A stretch of DNA of 21,367 bases from CAZJKO01 sp964546995 (GTDB taxonomy: Bacteria > Bacillota_I > Bacilli_A > RF39 > UBA660). The translations under genes and the position numbers were made by a program. The notes below the pieces were generated by a model. That model was given only the letters and a program-made list of their open reading frames with translations, had not been told where the DNA came from and did no database searches. The stretch is from contig CAZJKO010000015.1 of NCBI GenBank assembly GCA_964546995.1, positions 1 to 21,367 on the forward strand, in the 5' to 3' direction. The number at the start of each line of letters is the position of its first letter. Position 1 is the first letter of the stretch. Positions 14,426 to 21,367 of this stretch are shown here, one piece after another.

Positions 14426-16672
14426 ATGAAAAAAGTTGAATTACTTTCACCAGTTAGTAACATGGAAGCGTTACGCCAGGCGATACACAATGGTTGTGAT
14501 GCTGTTTATCTTGGTGGTAAACGGTTTGGTGCTAGAAAATTTGCACCAAATTTATCTATGGATGAGTTAAAGGAAGCGGTTTGTTACTCGCACCTTTACG
14601 GGGTGAAGATGTACGTTACGGTGAATACTCTAATTAAGACCAATGAGATGGATTCTTTTTTTGATTACATTCGTTATCTTTATGAAATTGGAGTTGATGC
14701 GTTAATCATGCAGGATTTGGGGATGATTATGCATGTTCGTCATCTTTTTCCCGATTTTGAAATTCATGCTTCAACGCAAGTACACAATCAAAGTGAACAG
14801 ACATTACAAGTATTAGAGTCGTTAGGAGTAAAGCGAGCTGTCCTTGCTCGAGAGTTATCGCTTTCAGAAATCAAACAACTTTCTACTTCGTTAGAATTAG
14901 AAGTTTTTATTCATGGAGCTTTATGTGTATGTTATTCTGGGTGTTGTCTTTTTAGTAGTATGGTAGGAGGTAGAAGTGGCAATCGGGGGGAATGTGCAGG
15001 AAGTTGTCGTCTTCCTTATCAGTTGTTAGAAGATGGTCGTATACGTTCTGATCCTTCCTATTTACTTAGTATGAAAGAGTTAAATACTTCTTTTTACATG
15101 AAGCAAATTTTAGATAGTAACGTTACTAGTTTAAAAATTGAAGGGCGGATGAAAAGTCCTGAATACGTTGGTTTTATTACGAAGTTTTATCGTACTTTAA
15201 TCGATTCAATATACGAAGGAAAAGCTTTTGATTACTATCGTTTTGAAGAGCAGTTACAAACTCTTTTTACTAGAAAATTTACGAAGGGATATCTTTTTTC
15301 CGAGGAAAACGATCAGCTGGTCAACGAGAAAACACCAAATCATATAGGTCTTCCTATCGGGAAAGTTCTTTCCGTTACTCGTGATAAAATTAAGATTTTG
15401 TTGCAGCGCGATTTGGCTCAAGGTGATGGCATTCGTTTTTTAGAAAGCGGAAAGGGAATGATCGTCAATTATCTTTATCAAGAGAAGGGAAAGCTTATTT
15501 CCTCTGCTTCTAAGGGCGATACGATTTATGTCGATAATAAAGTGGGACTTCATCATTTGGATTCTGTTTCTAAAACATTCGATCATGTTCTTATCTCGTC
15601 ACTTCAACGTTATGAAGAAAAGAAGATTCCTGTTTCTTTTCATGTTAAAGCTAAACAGGGGGAATTCATCAAAGTTACGATTTGTGATGGGAAACGCGAA
15701 TTGGAAATAGAAGGGGATTTGGTGCAGGAAGCAAAGAATGCTCCGATCGATAAAGAGAGAATCGTAACAGTATTTGAAAAGTTAGGAGATACCCCTTTTC
15801 TTTTAGAGAGAATCGATATCGACATGGATCCTTCTATTTTTCTTCCTGTTTCTAAGTTGAATGAGATTCGAAGAGATGCTGCTAATTTGTTGATCGAAGC
15901 GAGAAGAAAAAGTGATCGAGTTTTCGTTCGTCAGGAAGAGACGTATCCTGTCGTTTCTCCTTCCTTGACAAAACGCATTTTGATTTCTGTTCAAACGGAA
16001 GAACAGTTGGAAGTTGCTCTTCGTCACAAAGACTATGCTTATGTTGTTTCTTCTTTTGAATTATATCGTCGTTATATCGATAAAATTCCACATCTATTCT
16101 ACCGAATGCCTCGCGTTTCATTTGAGCAAAGAGATTATTCTAACGTTAAACATCTCGTTGTAACGGAACTTGGTGGAGTGATGCAACAGAGTGGTCACGA
16201 TTTGGTTGGCGATTATTTTCTCAATGTTTGCAATCCATATTCTGTCTATTTTTATCATACGAAAGGATTAAATAGCATTTGTCTTTCTCCTGAAATGAGT
16301 GATGGAGAGATTCCTTTGTTGATCGATCATTATCAAGCTCTTTTTGGAAGTAAACCTAACTTGGAAAAAGTTATTTATGGTAGATATGAGTTGATGATTA
16401 TGAAGTATTCCCCGTTGGCTAAAGTAGGAAATAGCATTTCGCTTCACAAACATCACTACGCTTTAAAAGATCGAAAGAACGAAGTTTATCCTCTTGTTTT
16501 AGAAGATGGTATTACGCACATTTACCATTCTAAGTGTATCGATGATCTTGCAAAAATACCTATTTATCAAGATATGGGAATTTCTAATTTCCGTATTGAA
16601 CTATATCGGGAAACCAAAGAAGAAATGGAAGCGTTGCTCGATCGACTTTGTATCTTGTTTCCGTTTTGTTAG
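14426..16672 (+). CDS. U32-family protein, RlhA/TrhP-like (probable RNA hydroxylation factor)
   Basis: A 748-residue protein. The N-terminal TIM-barrel-like U32 domain (about 1-270) has the signature EVFIHGALCVCYSGCC, with cysteines 167, 169, 173, 174, 190 and 194, and RSGNRGECAGSCRLPY. A long C-terminal extension of DUF3656 type follows. U32 proteins were named as collagenase-type peptidases. Characterised members of this branch (E. coli RlhA and TrhP, Bacillus TrhP1/P2) are instead cysteine-rich proteins, probably Fe-S, required for C2501 hydroxylation of 23S rRNA or U34 hydroxylation of tRNA. The size and C-terminal extension resemble RlhA, but the RNA target is inferred. GGGTGGTG at 14413-14420 fixes the start at 14426; the upstream in-frame ATG at 14378 overlaps abiEii and lacks a site. 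Confidence 0.9.
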   Translation: MKKVELLSPVSNMEALRQAIHNGCDAVYLGGKRFGARKFAPNLSMDELKEAVCYSHLYGVKMYVTVNTLIKTNEMDSFFDYIRYLYEIGVDALIMQDLGMIMHVRHLFPDFEIHASTQVHNQSEQTLQVLESLGVKRAVLARELSLSEIKQLSTSLELEVFIHGALCVCYSGCCLFSSMVGGRSGNRGECAGSCRLPYQLLEDGRIRSDPSYLLSMKELNTSFYMKQILDSNVTSLKIEGRMKSPEYVGFITKFYRTLIDSIYEGKAFDYYRFEEQLQTLFTRKFTKGYLFSEENDQLVNEKTPNHIGLPIGKVLSVTRDKIKILLQRDLAQGDGIRFLESGKGMIVNYLYQEKGKLISSASKGDTIYVDNKVGLHHLDSVSKTFDHVLISSLQRYEEKKIPVSFHVKAKQGEFIKVTICDGKRELEIEGDLVQEAKNAPIDKERIVTVFEKLGDTPFLLERIDIDMDPSIFLPVSKLNEIRRDAANLLIEARRKSDRVFVRQEETYPVVSPSLTKRILISVQTEEQLEVALRHKDYAYVVSSFELYRRYIDKIPHLFYRMPRVSFEQRDYSNVKHLVVTELGGVMQQSGHDLVGDYFLNVCNPYSVYFYHTKGLNSICLSPEMSDGEIPLLIDHYQALFGSKPNLEKVIYGRYELMIMKYSPLAKVGNSISLHKHHYALKDRKNEVYPLVLEDGITHIYHSKCIDDLAKIPIYQDMGISNFRIELYRETKEEMEALLDRLCILFPFC

Positions 16673-16717
16673 AAAAGTAAATTTCATCAAAATCAATTGA
16701 TCTTTGCTTTTACTTTT
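16673..16717 (+). terminator. Long AT-rich hairpin after the U32 gene
   Basis: AAAAGTAAA (16673-16681) pairs with TTTACTTTT (16709-16717). Inside it lies a second near-palindrome, CAAAATCAA/TTGATCTTTG, with one bulge. It begins at the base after the stop codon. There is no clean T-run after it, so it may be a poor terminator or an mRNA 3' end structure. Confidence 0.5.
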
Positions 16718-16786
16718 GTCAATATAAAGAATTTAAAGGGTAGTAACATCATTTTACAAAGCAATTTATTTTAGGAGGTAAATACA

Positions 16787-17860
16787 ATGAAAAACGAAAA
16801 AATGAAATTAGAACATGCTATGAATTTTTATATGTTAGTAAATGATCTTAAATATATAATGGAGGATGGCTATCAAAGTATTGCAGATCAAATATATGGT
16901 TCTATGATTTTAGCAACAGCGATCAATTCTGAATATGGTAAGGTAGATAATCTTGGAGTAACTATCAGAATGATTTTGTTACAAACGATCGATAATGTTT
17001 ATCATGATGATTCGAAACGTATTTTAAAAAGAATCGATAAGGGAGATTTTAGTCATAAATATGCTAATTTTGCTTTTGAATGTATGACGATAGAAAGTAT
17101 AATGGAATATTATTTTGAACAATTTACTCAGGAAGAAGATATTCATACAAAAGATGTTACAACATTATATACAATTGCTAAAAATTATGGTTTGACTGAT
17201 TATTTTGGAAATGATGATAATAAGAATTTTGAAGTATTTAAATTTTATTATTTAAATAGGGTTTTAAAGAAGAAAGTGCGTAGTGGTTGGGATTCGAGTC
17301 ATTGGAATGTTTCTAGTGATCGGATTGAGAGAATTTCAGAACATGTAGTCGGTACGATTGCTTTAGCGATAGCACTTGCTACGGAATTTGATTGTGATAT
17401 TGATTTAGATGAGGTATGTTCTGTATTGGCCATCCATGAGGTTGGTGAAATTAGTATTGGCGATATTACCCCATTTGATGGTATAACACCAGAACAAAAG
17501 CAAGAAATAGAACATAGAGCTATCATTAATGTTATCGGTAATCTATCCAATCGTCATAATATGGTTCATTCCATTTTTGAATTTGATGATCAAAAGACTA
17601 ATAATTCTAAATTTGCACATTATTGTGATAAATTAGAAGCTGATATACAAGCGAAAGTGTATCAAGATATGGGGTGCCAGCACTCGTTATCTGAACAACA
17701 AAATAATGTAGTATTTAAGAGTCCAAAAATTCAAAAAATGATTGAAAATGGTGCTACTACGGCATTCGATATCTGGTATGAATGGGATAAATTAATCTAT
17801 CAGGAGGAACCTGTATTTAGTAAAACTTTAAATTATGTAAGAAATACGAAACTTAAATAA
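16787..17860 (+). CDS. HD-domain family protein (YfbR-like C-terminal half) with altered HD motif
   Basis: A 357-residue protein, preceded by AGGAGG at 16773-16778. The N-terminal half (1-160) is helical and not assignable. The C-terminal half resembles the HD_3/YfbR phosphohydrolase group: SEHVVGTIALAIALA (H186), AIHEVGEISIGDITPFDG (H217, E218, E221, D226) and CDKLEADIQA (D281, E284). In the family the second motif is normally HD..E; here it is HE, with aspartate 218 replaced by glutamate. Metal binding may persist or be lost. YfbR itself is a 5'-deoxynucleotidase, so a nucleotide substrate is possible but unproven. It is a single-gene unit with a strong terminator. Confidence 0.8.
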   Translation: MKNEKMKLEHAMNFYMLVNDLKYIMEDGYQSIADQIYGSMILATAINSEYGKVDNLGVTIRMILLQTIDNVYHDDSKRILKRIDKGDFSHKYANFAFECMTIESIMEYYFEQFTQEEDIHTKDVTTLYTIAKNYGLTDYFGNDDNKNFEVFKFYYLNRVLKKKVRSGWDSSHWNVSSDRIERISEHVVGTIALAIALATEFDCDIDLDEVCSVLAIHEVGEISIGDITPFDGITPEQKQEIEHRAIINVIGNLSNRHNMVHSIFEFDDQKTNNSKFAHYCDKLEADIQAKVYQDMGCQHSLSEQQNNVVFKSPKIQKMIENGATTAFDIWYEWDKLIYQEEPVFSKTLNYVRNTKLK

Positions 17861-17870
17861 AATTGTATTG

Positions 17871-17921
17871 GCAAAAATTCAAGATTAACTTTGTCGTTTA
17901 TGAATTTTTGCTATTTTTTTT
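17871..17921 (+). terminator. Rho-independent terminator of the HD-family gene
   Basis: GCAAAAATTCA (17871-17881) pairs perfectly with TGAATTTTTGC (17901-17911), 11 bp, with a 19-nt loop. It is followed by eight T at 17914-17921. Confidence 0.88.
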
Positions 17922-17966
17922 GATCCTTGTATTATGTTTAAATTTCTTTTTTTTCTTTTGCGATTA

Positions 17967-17975
17967 TGCTATAAT
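17967..17975 (+). promoter_or_regulatory. Extended -10 promoter of the cysteine-bearing membrane protein gene
   Basis: TGCTATAAT is an exact TGnTATAAT element, 31 bases before the ATG at 18007. The upstream region is T-rich with no recognisable -35. Confidence 0.7.
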
Positions 17976-18006
17976 GTTAGTAGTTTAGAATAGGAAGGTG
18001 TAAAAC

Positions 18007-18708
18007 ATGGATGAGAAAGAGATGAAGGAAAAAGAAAATGTACAAGAAGAAGCACAGGTGACAAATGGGGTAGTGGAGATTCATTCTGATCTCGATCCAA
18101 AAGAAGATCATGAAGAAATAAAAGGTACTTTCCCTTCAGCAAAAACAGAAATAGAGTCATCTTCTTCACATAAAGGATGGTCTGTCATATTCATTTTTGT
18201 TATTCTTTTTGTTATGGTGGGGCTTTTTCCTACTATTTCGAAAATGATGTCTGATTGGAAAGCATCACGTAGTGAATTATCTGCTACCGTTGATCCATTA
18301 AATCCTGATTTAAAATACGATGTATTATTATGTACCCTCAATCGTTCTCATGAAAAAGGGAATCTTATTGTTTCTCAATATCTCTATCATTATAATGGTA
18401 GATTGAAAAAAACAAAAACGATTACAGAAACGATGGGAAACAAAAAGGAATTAGAAAAAACACATTCGCTTTGTCAAAATTATATGAAAGAAATTAAACA
18501 ATACGAAGGATTAGATGGTACTTGTTCTTTGAAAAAGTCAAGTCAGATCAATACGCAAATTGTCGATTATAAAAAATTGGATATGGAATTACTTCATCGT
18601 AATTTTGAGGAAACAGAAGGTTTCTACCCTGAGTTTTCTCTCGATGAGTCTGTGTCATCGATTGAACTTTTGCTTTATGGAGCAGGATACAGTTGTTCTA
18701 ATTCCTAA
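18007..18708 (+). CDS. Membrane-anchored extracytoplasmic protein with four cysteines
   Basis: A 233-residue protein. Residues 1-56 are very acidic and probably unstructured in the cytoplasm. One transmembrane helix lies at about 57-79. The remaining part is outside. It has four cysteines there (about 109, 156, 173, 230), able to form two disulfides. The stretch NGRLKKTKTITETMG...YEGLDGTCS...VDYKKLDMEL recalls the layout of YehR/DUF1307-type small lipoproteins, but this likeness is weak and I would not assign the family. GGAAGGTG precedes the ATG. It lies in front of a thioredoxin-like membrane protein gene, so a redox relation is conceivable. Confidence 0.75.
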   Translation: MDEKEMKEKENVQEEAQVTNGVVEIHSDLDPKEDHEEIKGTFPSAKTEIESSSSHKGWSVIFIFVILFVMVGLFPTISKMMSDWKASRSELSATVDPLNPDLKYDVLLCTLNRSHEKGNLIVSQYLYHYNGRLKKTKTITETMGNKKELEKTHSLCQNYMKEIKQYEGLDGTCSLKKSSQINTQIVDYKKLDMELLHRNFEETEGFYPEFSLDESVSSIELLLYGAGYSCSNS

Positions 18709-18739
18709 TATAAAAATGTTTCGTAATTTTTCTAAATTA

Positions 18740-18748
18740 TGGTAGAAT
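18740..18748 (+). promoter_or_regulatory. Extended -10-like element before the thioredoxin-like/trmL pair
   Basis: TGGTAGAAT matches TGnTATAAT with one change, 23 bases before the ATG at 18772. It could drive the two-gene unit, or that unit may be read through from the upstream gene, since no terminator is seen between them. Confidence 0.5.
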
Positions 18749-18771
18749 AATATGAAAGGGAAGGTGGTAGA

Positions 18772-19302
18772 ATGGGTTCTATGAAAAATAAGAAGAGTTT
18801 TGTTCCTTTAAAAAATTATTTGATTCTTGGTGGTATTGTTTTAGCGACAGTTCTTTTAACGTGTTATATTTTGTTTCAATATCGAGCTTATCGAGCGTAT
18901 CAGTTAACCATTCCTATTTTGCGTTCTGTCGTTCCAGAAATAACCGAGAAAGAAGTCGATCATTACATTCAAGAGACAGAAGATATCTTTCTTTATATTG
19001 GTAAACCGACGGATCCAAATTGTCGTTCTTTAGAAGAACAGTTTAAAAAGATTATTGAAAAGTATTCGTTAAAAGATAAAATCGTCTATCTCAATTTAAG
19101 TGATGTAGAAGATACCGATTTGTTCTTTAAAAACTTTAATCAGTCTTATCCTTATTCTAAAGAGCTTCTTGTTTATCCTGCTTTATGTCAATTTGAAAAT
19201 GGTGAATTAAAAATGGTGATGCAAGGAGATGCCGATCATCCTCTTACTGCATTTGATATTGAACGATTTGTCGATATTTACAATATTGGAGAAGATGAAT
19301 GA
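18772..19302 (+). CDS. Membrane-anchored thioredoxin-like protein lacking the CxxC pair
   Basis: A 176-residue protein: N-terminal transmembrane helix (about 15-37), then a thioredoxin-like fold. The active-site region reads KPTDPNCRSLEEQF, so the first cysteine of CxxC is an aspartate and only C84 remains. The cis-proline region is VYPALCQFENGEL with a further cysteine, C139. It cannot act as a normal dithiol oxidoreductase; a one-cysteine or structural role is possible. GGGAAGGTGG at 18758-18767 suits the ATG at 18772 (another ATG lies three codons on). It overlaps trmL by ATGA. Confidence 0.75.
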   Translation: MGSMKNKKSFVPLKNYLILGGIVLATVLLTCYILFQYRAYRAYQLTIPILRSVVPEITEKEVDHYIQETEDIFLYIGKPTDPNCRSLEEQFKKIIEKYSLKDKIVYLNLSDVEDTDLFFKNFNQSYPYSKELLVYPALCQFENGELKMVMQGDADHPLTAFDIERFVDIYNIGEDE

Positions 19303-19808
19303 ACCATATTGTTTTATACGAACCAGAGATTCCACAAAATACAGGGAACATTATGAGAACTTGTGTTGCAACAGGTACTCATCTTCATTTGATTCAACCA
19401 CTCGGGTTTTCTTTGGATGAAAAACATTTGATTCGAAGTGGCGTAAACTATATCGATAAACTTCATTATACTGTTTATGAAAATTTTGAGGAGTTTAAAG
19501 AAAAAAATCAAGGTGTCTACTACTATTTTACAAGATATGGGAGAAAGCCACATACTTCGTTTGATTATCAAAATGAAGCGAAAGAGAATTTATATTTTAT
19601 TTTTGGAAAAGAGTCGACAGGGATTCCTAAAGAAATTTTAAAGGATGATCTAGATCATTGTATGAGAATTCCCATGACAGATCATGTTCGTGCTCTCAAT
19701 TTATCGAATTGTTGTGCCATTATCATTTATGAAGCATTAAGACAACAAGGTTTTCCTGATTTATTGTTTGAAGAACCTCATAAAGGTGCAGATTATTTAG
19801 AAAGATAG
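19299..19808 (+). CDS. trmL: tRNA (cytidine/uridine-34-2'-O)-methyltransferase
   Basis: A 169-residue SPOUT-class enzyme that methylates the ribose of nucleotide 34 in tRNA-Leu anticodons with SAM. It is of normal length. Family motifs: NHIVLYEPEIPQNTGNIMRTC at the start, GKESTGIPKEIL (the first knot loop) and IPMTDHVRALNLSNCCAIIIYEALRQ (the SAM-binding knot). It starts inside the end of the thioredoxin-like gene (ATGA overlap), and the terminator at 19811 closes the unit. Confidence 0.95.
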   Translation: MNHIVLYEPEIPQNTGNIMRTCVATGTHLHLIQPLGFSLDEKHLIRSGVNYIDKLHYTVYENFEEFKEKNQGVYYYFTRYGRKPHTSFDYQNEAKENLYFIFGKESTGIPKEILKDDLDHCMRIPMTDHVRALNLSNCCAIIIYEALRQQGFPDLLFEEPHKGADYLER

Positions 19809-19810
19809 AA

Positions 19811-19835
19811 GCAATACTTTGTGTATTGTTTTTTT
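19811..19835 (+). terminator. Rho-independent terminator of trmL
   Basis: GCAATAC (19811-19817) pairs with GTATTGT (19823-19829), loop TTTGT, then seven T. It starts two bases after the trmL stop. Confidence 0.85.
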
Positions 19836-19890
19836 GTCATCTATTCTTTCTTAAAAAGTAAAATAGCATTTCTGTTTTTATTGCAATAAA

Positions 19891-19921
19891 AGAGGTTGTA
19901 ATGAAATTCATTACAGCCTCT
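19891..19921 (-). terminator. Terminator of the thioredoxin lipoprotein gene
   Basis: AGAGGTTGTAATGA (19891-19904) pairs with TCATTACAGCCTCT (19908-19921), a 14-bp stem with one wobble and a 3-nt loop. On the minus strand it is followed by TTTTATT. It includes the stop codon of the minus-strand gene, so it forms right at the end of translation. It also faces trmL and may act in both directions. Confidence 0.85.
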
Positions 19922-20342
19922 ATTTGATATAGCCATTTGATTTTAGTTTGTTTGTAATGCGATCGTTTGATACGGCACCACTGATTCTTGTAAGAAGAGA
20001 TTCTTCTTCTCCTTCTTCGATGAAGATAACATTTGGTGTTCCTGAAACATTGGCAATTTTATCTAGTTCTTTTCGTTCTTCTTGAGTCATTTTTGTTAGA
20101 TTGATTTTATATGCTTTTAGTTTATTCTCTTTTAGGATGCTTTCAAATCTTGGTGTAAAATCTTGACAAGCGGAACATCCATCTTGCATGACTTCGATCA
20201 TGAACGATTCTTTATTTTCGACCATTTGGGAAAGTGTTTTATAATTAATTTCTTCTAGTCCATACGACCCATTTCCTTTACAACCACTTACCATACATAC
20301 CATAATGAAAAGGCAGATGGTTATATGTATTACTTTTTTCAA
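19920..20342 (-). CDS. Thioredoxin-family lipoprotein
   Basis: A 140-residue lipoprotein. The signal peptide ends in lipobox VSGC (C21 becomes lipidated), so it is tethered outside the membrane. The thioredoxin fold has the active pair C56-S-A-C59 (MQDGCSACQDF) and the cis-proline in GTPN (P103). It should act as an extracytoplasmic disulfide reductase or oxidase. The start is TTG at 20340-20342 with GAGGTG at 20350-20355 seven bases upstream; no in-frame ATG is better placed. It is alone on the minus strand, convergent with trmL. Whether it partners the thioredoxin-like protein encoded at 18772 is not shown. Confidence 0.88.
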   Translation of the reverse strand: MKKVIHITICLFIMVCMVSGCKGNGSYGLEEINYKTLSQMVENKESFMIEVMQDGCSACQDFTPRFESILKENKLKAYKINLTKMTQEERKELDKIANVSGTPNVIFIEEGEEESLLTRISGAVSNDRITNKLKSNGYIK

Positions 20343-20440
20343 GTCTTTTCACCTCATTATTAGAATAGCATATTTTTTTATGTGATACAATATCTCGTAA
20401 CATTTAAAACGTGAAAGTGTCTATTCTCAATCGGTATTGA

Positions 20441-20470
20441 TTGACTATATATACTTTCTTGTTGTATACT
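20441..20470 (+). promoter_or_regulatory. Promoter of the leader and surface protein gene
   Basis: TTGACT (20441-20446) and TATACT (20465-20470) with an 18-bp spacer. Transcription would start near 20477, about 170 bases ahead of the coding start at 20649, leaving a long structured 5' leader. Confidence 0.75.
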
Positions 20471-20483
20471 TTTTATAGAGTAG

Positions 20484-20568
20484 AAAGAAGTGATTTGGAT
20501 GGAAAAATGTCAGAAAAATCGTAAGTGGGGGGGGACCTTACTAGACAAATAAACTTTGTCACTTCTTT
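20484..20568 (+). ncRNA. Structured 5' leader RNA of unknown class
   Basis: AAAGAAGTGA (20484-20493) is the perfect reverse complement of TCACTTCTTT (20559-20568), a closing stem of 10 bp beginning a few bases after the predicted transcription start. Inside are smaller stems: ATTT/AAAT (20493-20496 with 20516-20519), GTAAG/CTTAC (20521-20525 with 20537-20541, its loop holding an 8-G run) and GACAAA/TTTGTC (20544-20549 with 20555-20560, competing with the closing stem). A terminator follows at 20579. This is the plan of a riboswitch or other cis-acting attenuation leader, but I do not recognise the conserved core of any named class. Confidence 0.6.
20499..20552 (+). CDS. Possible 17-codon leader peptide with an 8-G run
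   Basis: ATG at 20499 to TAA at 20550-20552 encodes MEKCQKNRKWGGTLLDK. It is preceded by AGAAAGAAGTG, a usable but not strong ribosome binding site at 20483-20492. The Trp-Gly-Gly codons are made by eight consecutive G at 20527-20534. It lies within the structured leader, so translation could alter folding. A one-base loss in the G run gives an early TAG; a one-base gain extends the frame to a TAA within the downstream terminator. It may equally be chance. Confidence 0.35.
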   Translation: MEKCQKNRKWGGTLLDK

Positions 20569-20578
20569 GTTGTGTTCT

Positions 20579-20607
20579 AATACAGGATAAGTGTATCCTG
20601 TATTTTT
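20579..20607 (+). terminator. Attenuator-like Rho-independent terminator in the leader
   Basis: AATACAGGATA (20579-20589) pairs perfectly with TATCCTGTATT (20594-20604) around a 4-nt loop AGTG, followed by T to 20607. It lies between a promoter and the gene at 20649 with no other promoter obvious in between. It either ends a short separate RNA or regulates readthrough into the surface protein gene. Confidence 0.85.
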
Positions 20608-20648
20608 CAGATTTTTATATGAAACTATTATGACTGGTGGTGATCAAA

Positions 20649-21367
20649 ATGAGTCGATTTAAATATGTTTGGAAACGGATTGTTTCCAATAAAAAAGTAT
20701 TGGTTCTAACAATTCTCTTTCTTTTTGCTATTCTTTTTTCTATCATTCATTTGAGTTATGCTCTTTTTAGTGTTCATACGGAGAAAAAGGGGGCATTCAC
20801 ACTTATTGTACCAGAACTTAATTATCAGATAGAGTCCGATTCTTTCGATGAGAGTAAATCGTTAATGGTGGGTGCTGGTGAAAGGGAAACCATTCAAGTA
20901 ACGGTAACGAATGCTAATGAGGTGGCGTCCCAGTTTAAATTTTATTATTTGGGAAATGATAGTAGTCAAGTTAGTGTGTCTTATCATAAACATGATAGTT
21001 ATACGGATGGAGTTGGAACGTTAGCGTCAAAAGAAATGGGTACTTTTTTGATTGTGATTGAAAACTATTCTAGTAAGAATGTCACAATTACGCTTGGAGT
21101 ACAAGGGGGATTATTAAATCGTGAACTTACTTTAAACCAAGGGAAAGAATTAACTGAACTTCTAGAGTACATGGATGAAAGTGGAGCGAATCGCCCTGTT
21201 CTTGTGCAAGGGCAAATTCCTGTTATATACGATTCTACCAATCAAGTGTGGGTAAAAGCAGATACTTCTAAAAAATGGTACGATTACGATCAACAAGAAT
21301 GGGCCAATGTTGTTACGGTGAAGGAAACGGGAACGAAGACGAGAAGTGAATACATGAATGCGAGTGC
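20649..21367 (+). CDS. Large secreted/surface protein, N-terminal part (cut by window edge)
   Basis: GGTGGTGA at 20636-20643 sets the ATG at 20649; the frame is open to the window end (239 full codons). The N-terminus MSRFKYVWKRIVSNKK plus a hydrophobic helix (about 17-38, VLVLTILFLFAILFSIIHLSYA) is a signal peptide or membrane anchor, with possible cleavage after SYA. The part after it is beta-rich with a TasA-like or pilin-like opening (about 40-165). From about 185 comes GQIPVIYDSTNQVWVKADTSKKWYDYDQQEWANVVTV, a Trp/Tyr-rich repeat-like motif found in big surface proteins of gut Firmicutes. Its length and C-terminal anchor cannot be seen. Its expression is probably governed by the leader just upstream. 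Confidence 0.8.
   Translation, partial: MSRFKYVWKRIVSNKKVLVLTILFLFAILFSIIHLSYALFSVHTEKKGAFTLIVPELNYQIESDSFDESKSLMVGAGERETIQVTVTNANEVASQFKFYYLGNDSSQVSVSYHKHDSYTDGVGTLASKEMGTFLIVIENYSSKNVTITLGVQGGLLNRELTLNQGKELTELLEYMDESGANRPVLVQGQIPVIYDSTNQVWVKADTSKKWYDYDQQEWANVVTVKETGTKTRSEYMNAS

Noticed and set aside
15640..16121. Minus-strand ORFs opposite the U32 gene
   Set aside because: Short antisense frames without start signals inside a well-supported coding region.
20499..20568. c-di-GMP (GEMM) or fluoride riboswitch in the leader
   Set aside because: AAAAATGTCA and GGATGG are superficially similar to parts of those motifs, but the other conserved core sequences are absent.

Overview
The window looks like chromosome of an AT-rich, strictly or mainly anaerobic Bacillota (Firmicutes), probably an uncultured gut Bacilli/Erysipelotrichia-type lineage. 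The grounds are a class III (oxygen-sensitive) ribonucleotide reductase, a PASTA-domain serine/threonine kinase in the order rlmN-stp-prkC-rsgA-rpe typical of Firmicutes, strong AGGAGG/GGTGGTG ribosome binding sites, TGnTATAAT promoters and Rho-independent terminators. TGA is used as a stop (rlmN, rsgA, the thioredoxin-like gene at 18772), so the code is standard and not the Mycoplasma one. No species can be named from sequence alone.

Layout. 1-1683: 5' part of nrdD on the minus strand, divergent from a Crp/Fnr-family regulator; a perfect 18-bp palindrome lies between them. 1787-3685: two unrecognised single genes, one with a zinc-ribbon-like cysteine set and one with a possible PD-(D/E)XK nuclease core. 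3686-4286: a tRNA-Gly(UCC) gene with its own promoter and terminator, followed at once by two 86-bp tandem repeats, each carrying an inverted copy of the tRNA anticodon loop, variable loop and start of the T-stem. 4287-6827: a MacB-type ABC ATPase-permease fusion. 6869-7669: an unrecognised minus-strand gene that converges on it and shares its terminator. 7792-12851: a tight operon for rRNA/tRNA methylation, phosphatase, PASTA kinase, ribosome-assembly GTPase and ribulose-phosphate epimerase. 12943-14388: an AbiE type IV toxin-antitoxin pair, apparently an insertion. 14426-16672: a U32-family protein, probably an RNA-hydroxylation factor. 16787-17860: an HD-family protein with a changed HD motif. 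18007-19808: two membrane-anchored proteins, the second overlapping trmL. 19920-20342: a thioredoxin-like lipoprotein on the minus strand. 20441-21367: a promoter, a structured leader with a small ORF, an 8-G run and an attenuator-like terminator, then the 5' part of a secreted surface protein.

How it works together. The rlmN-rpe operon joins translation quality functions with the Stp/PrkC signalling switch that responds to cell wall in Firmicutes. nrdD supplies dNTPs without oxygen and is probably controlled by the neighbouring Crp/Fnr regulator through the shared palindrome. The most unusual parts are the tRNA-antisense tandem repeat (3951-4120) and the structured, homopolymer-bearing leader (20477-20607). 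Neither matches an RNA class I recognise.
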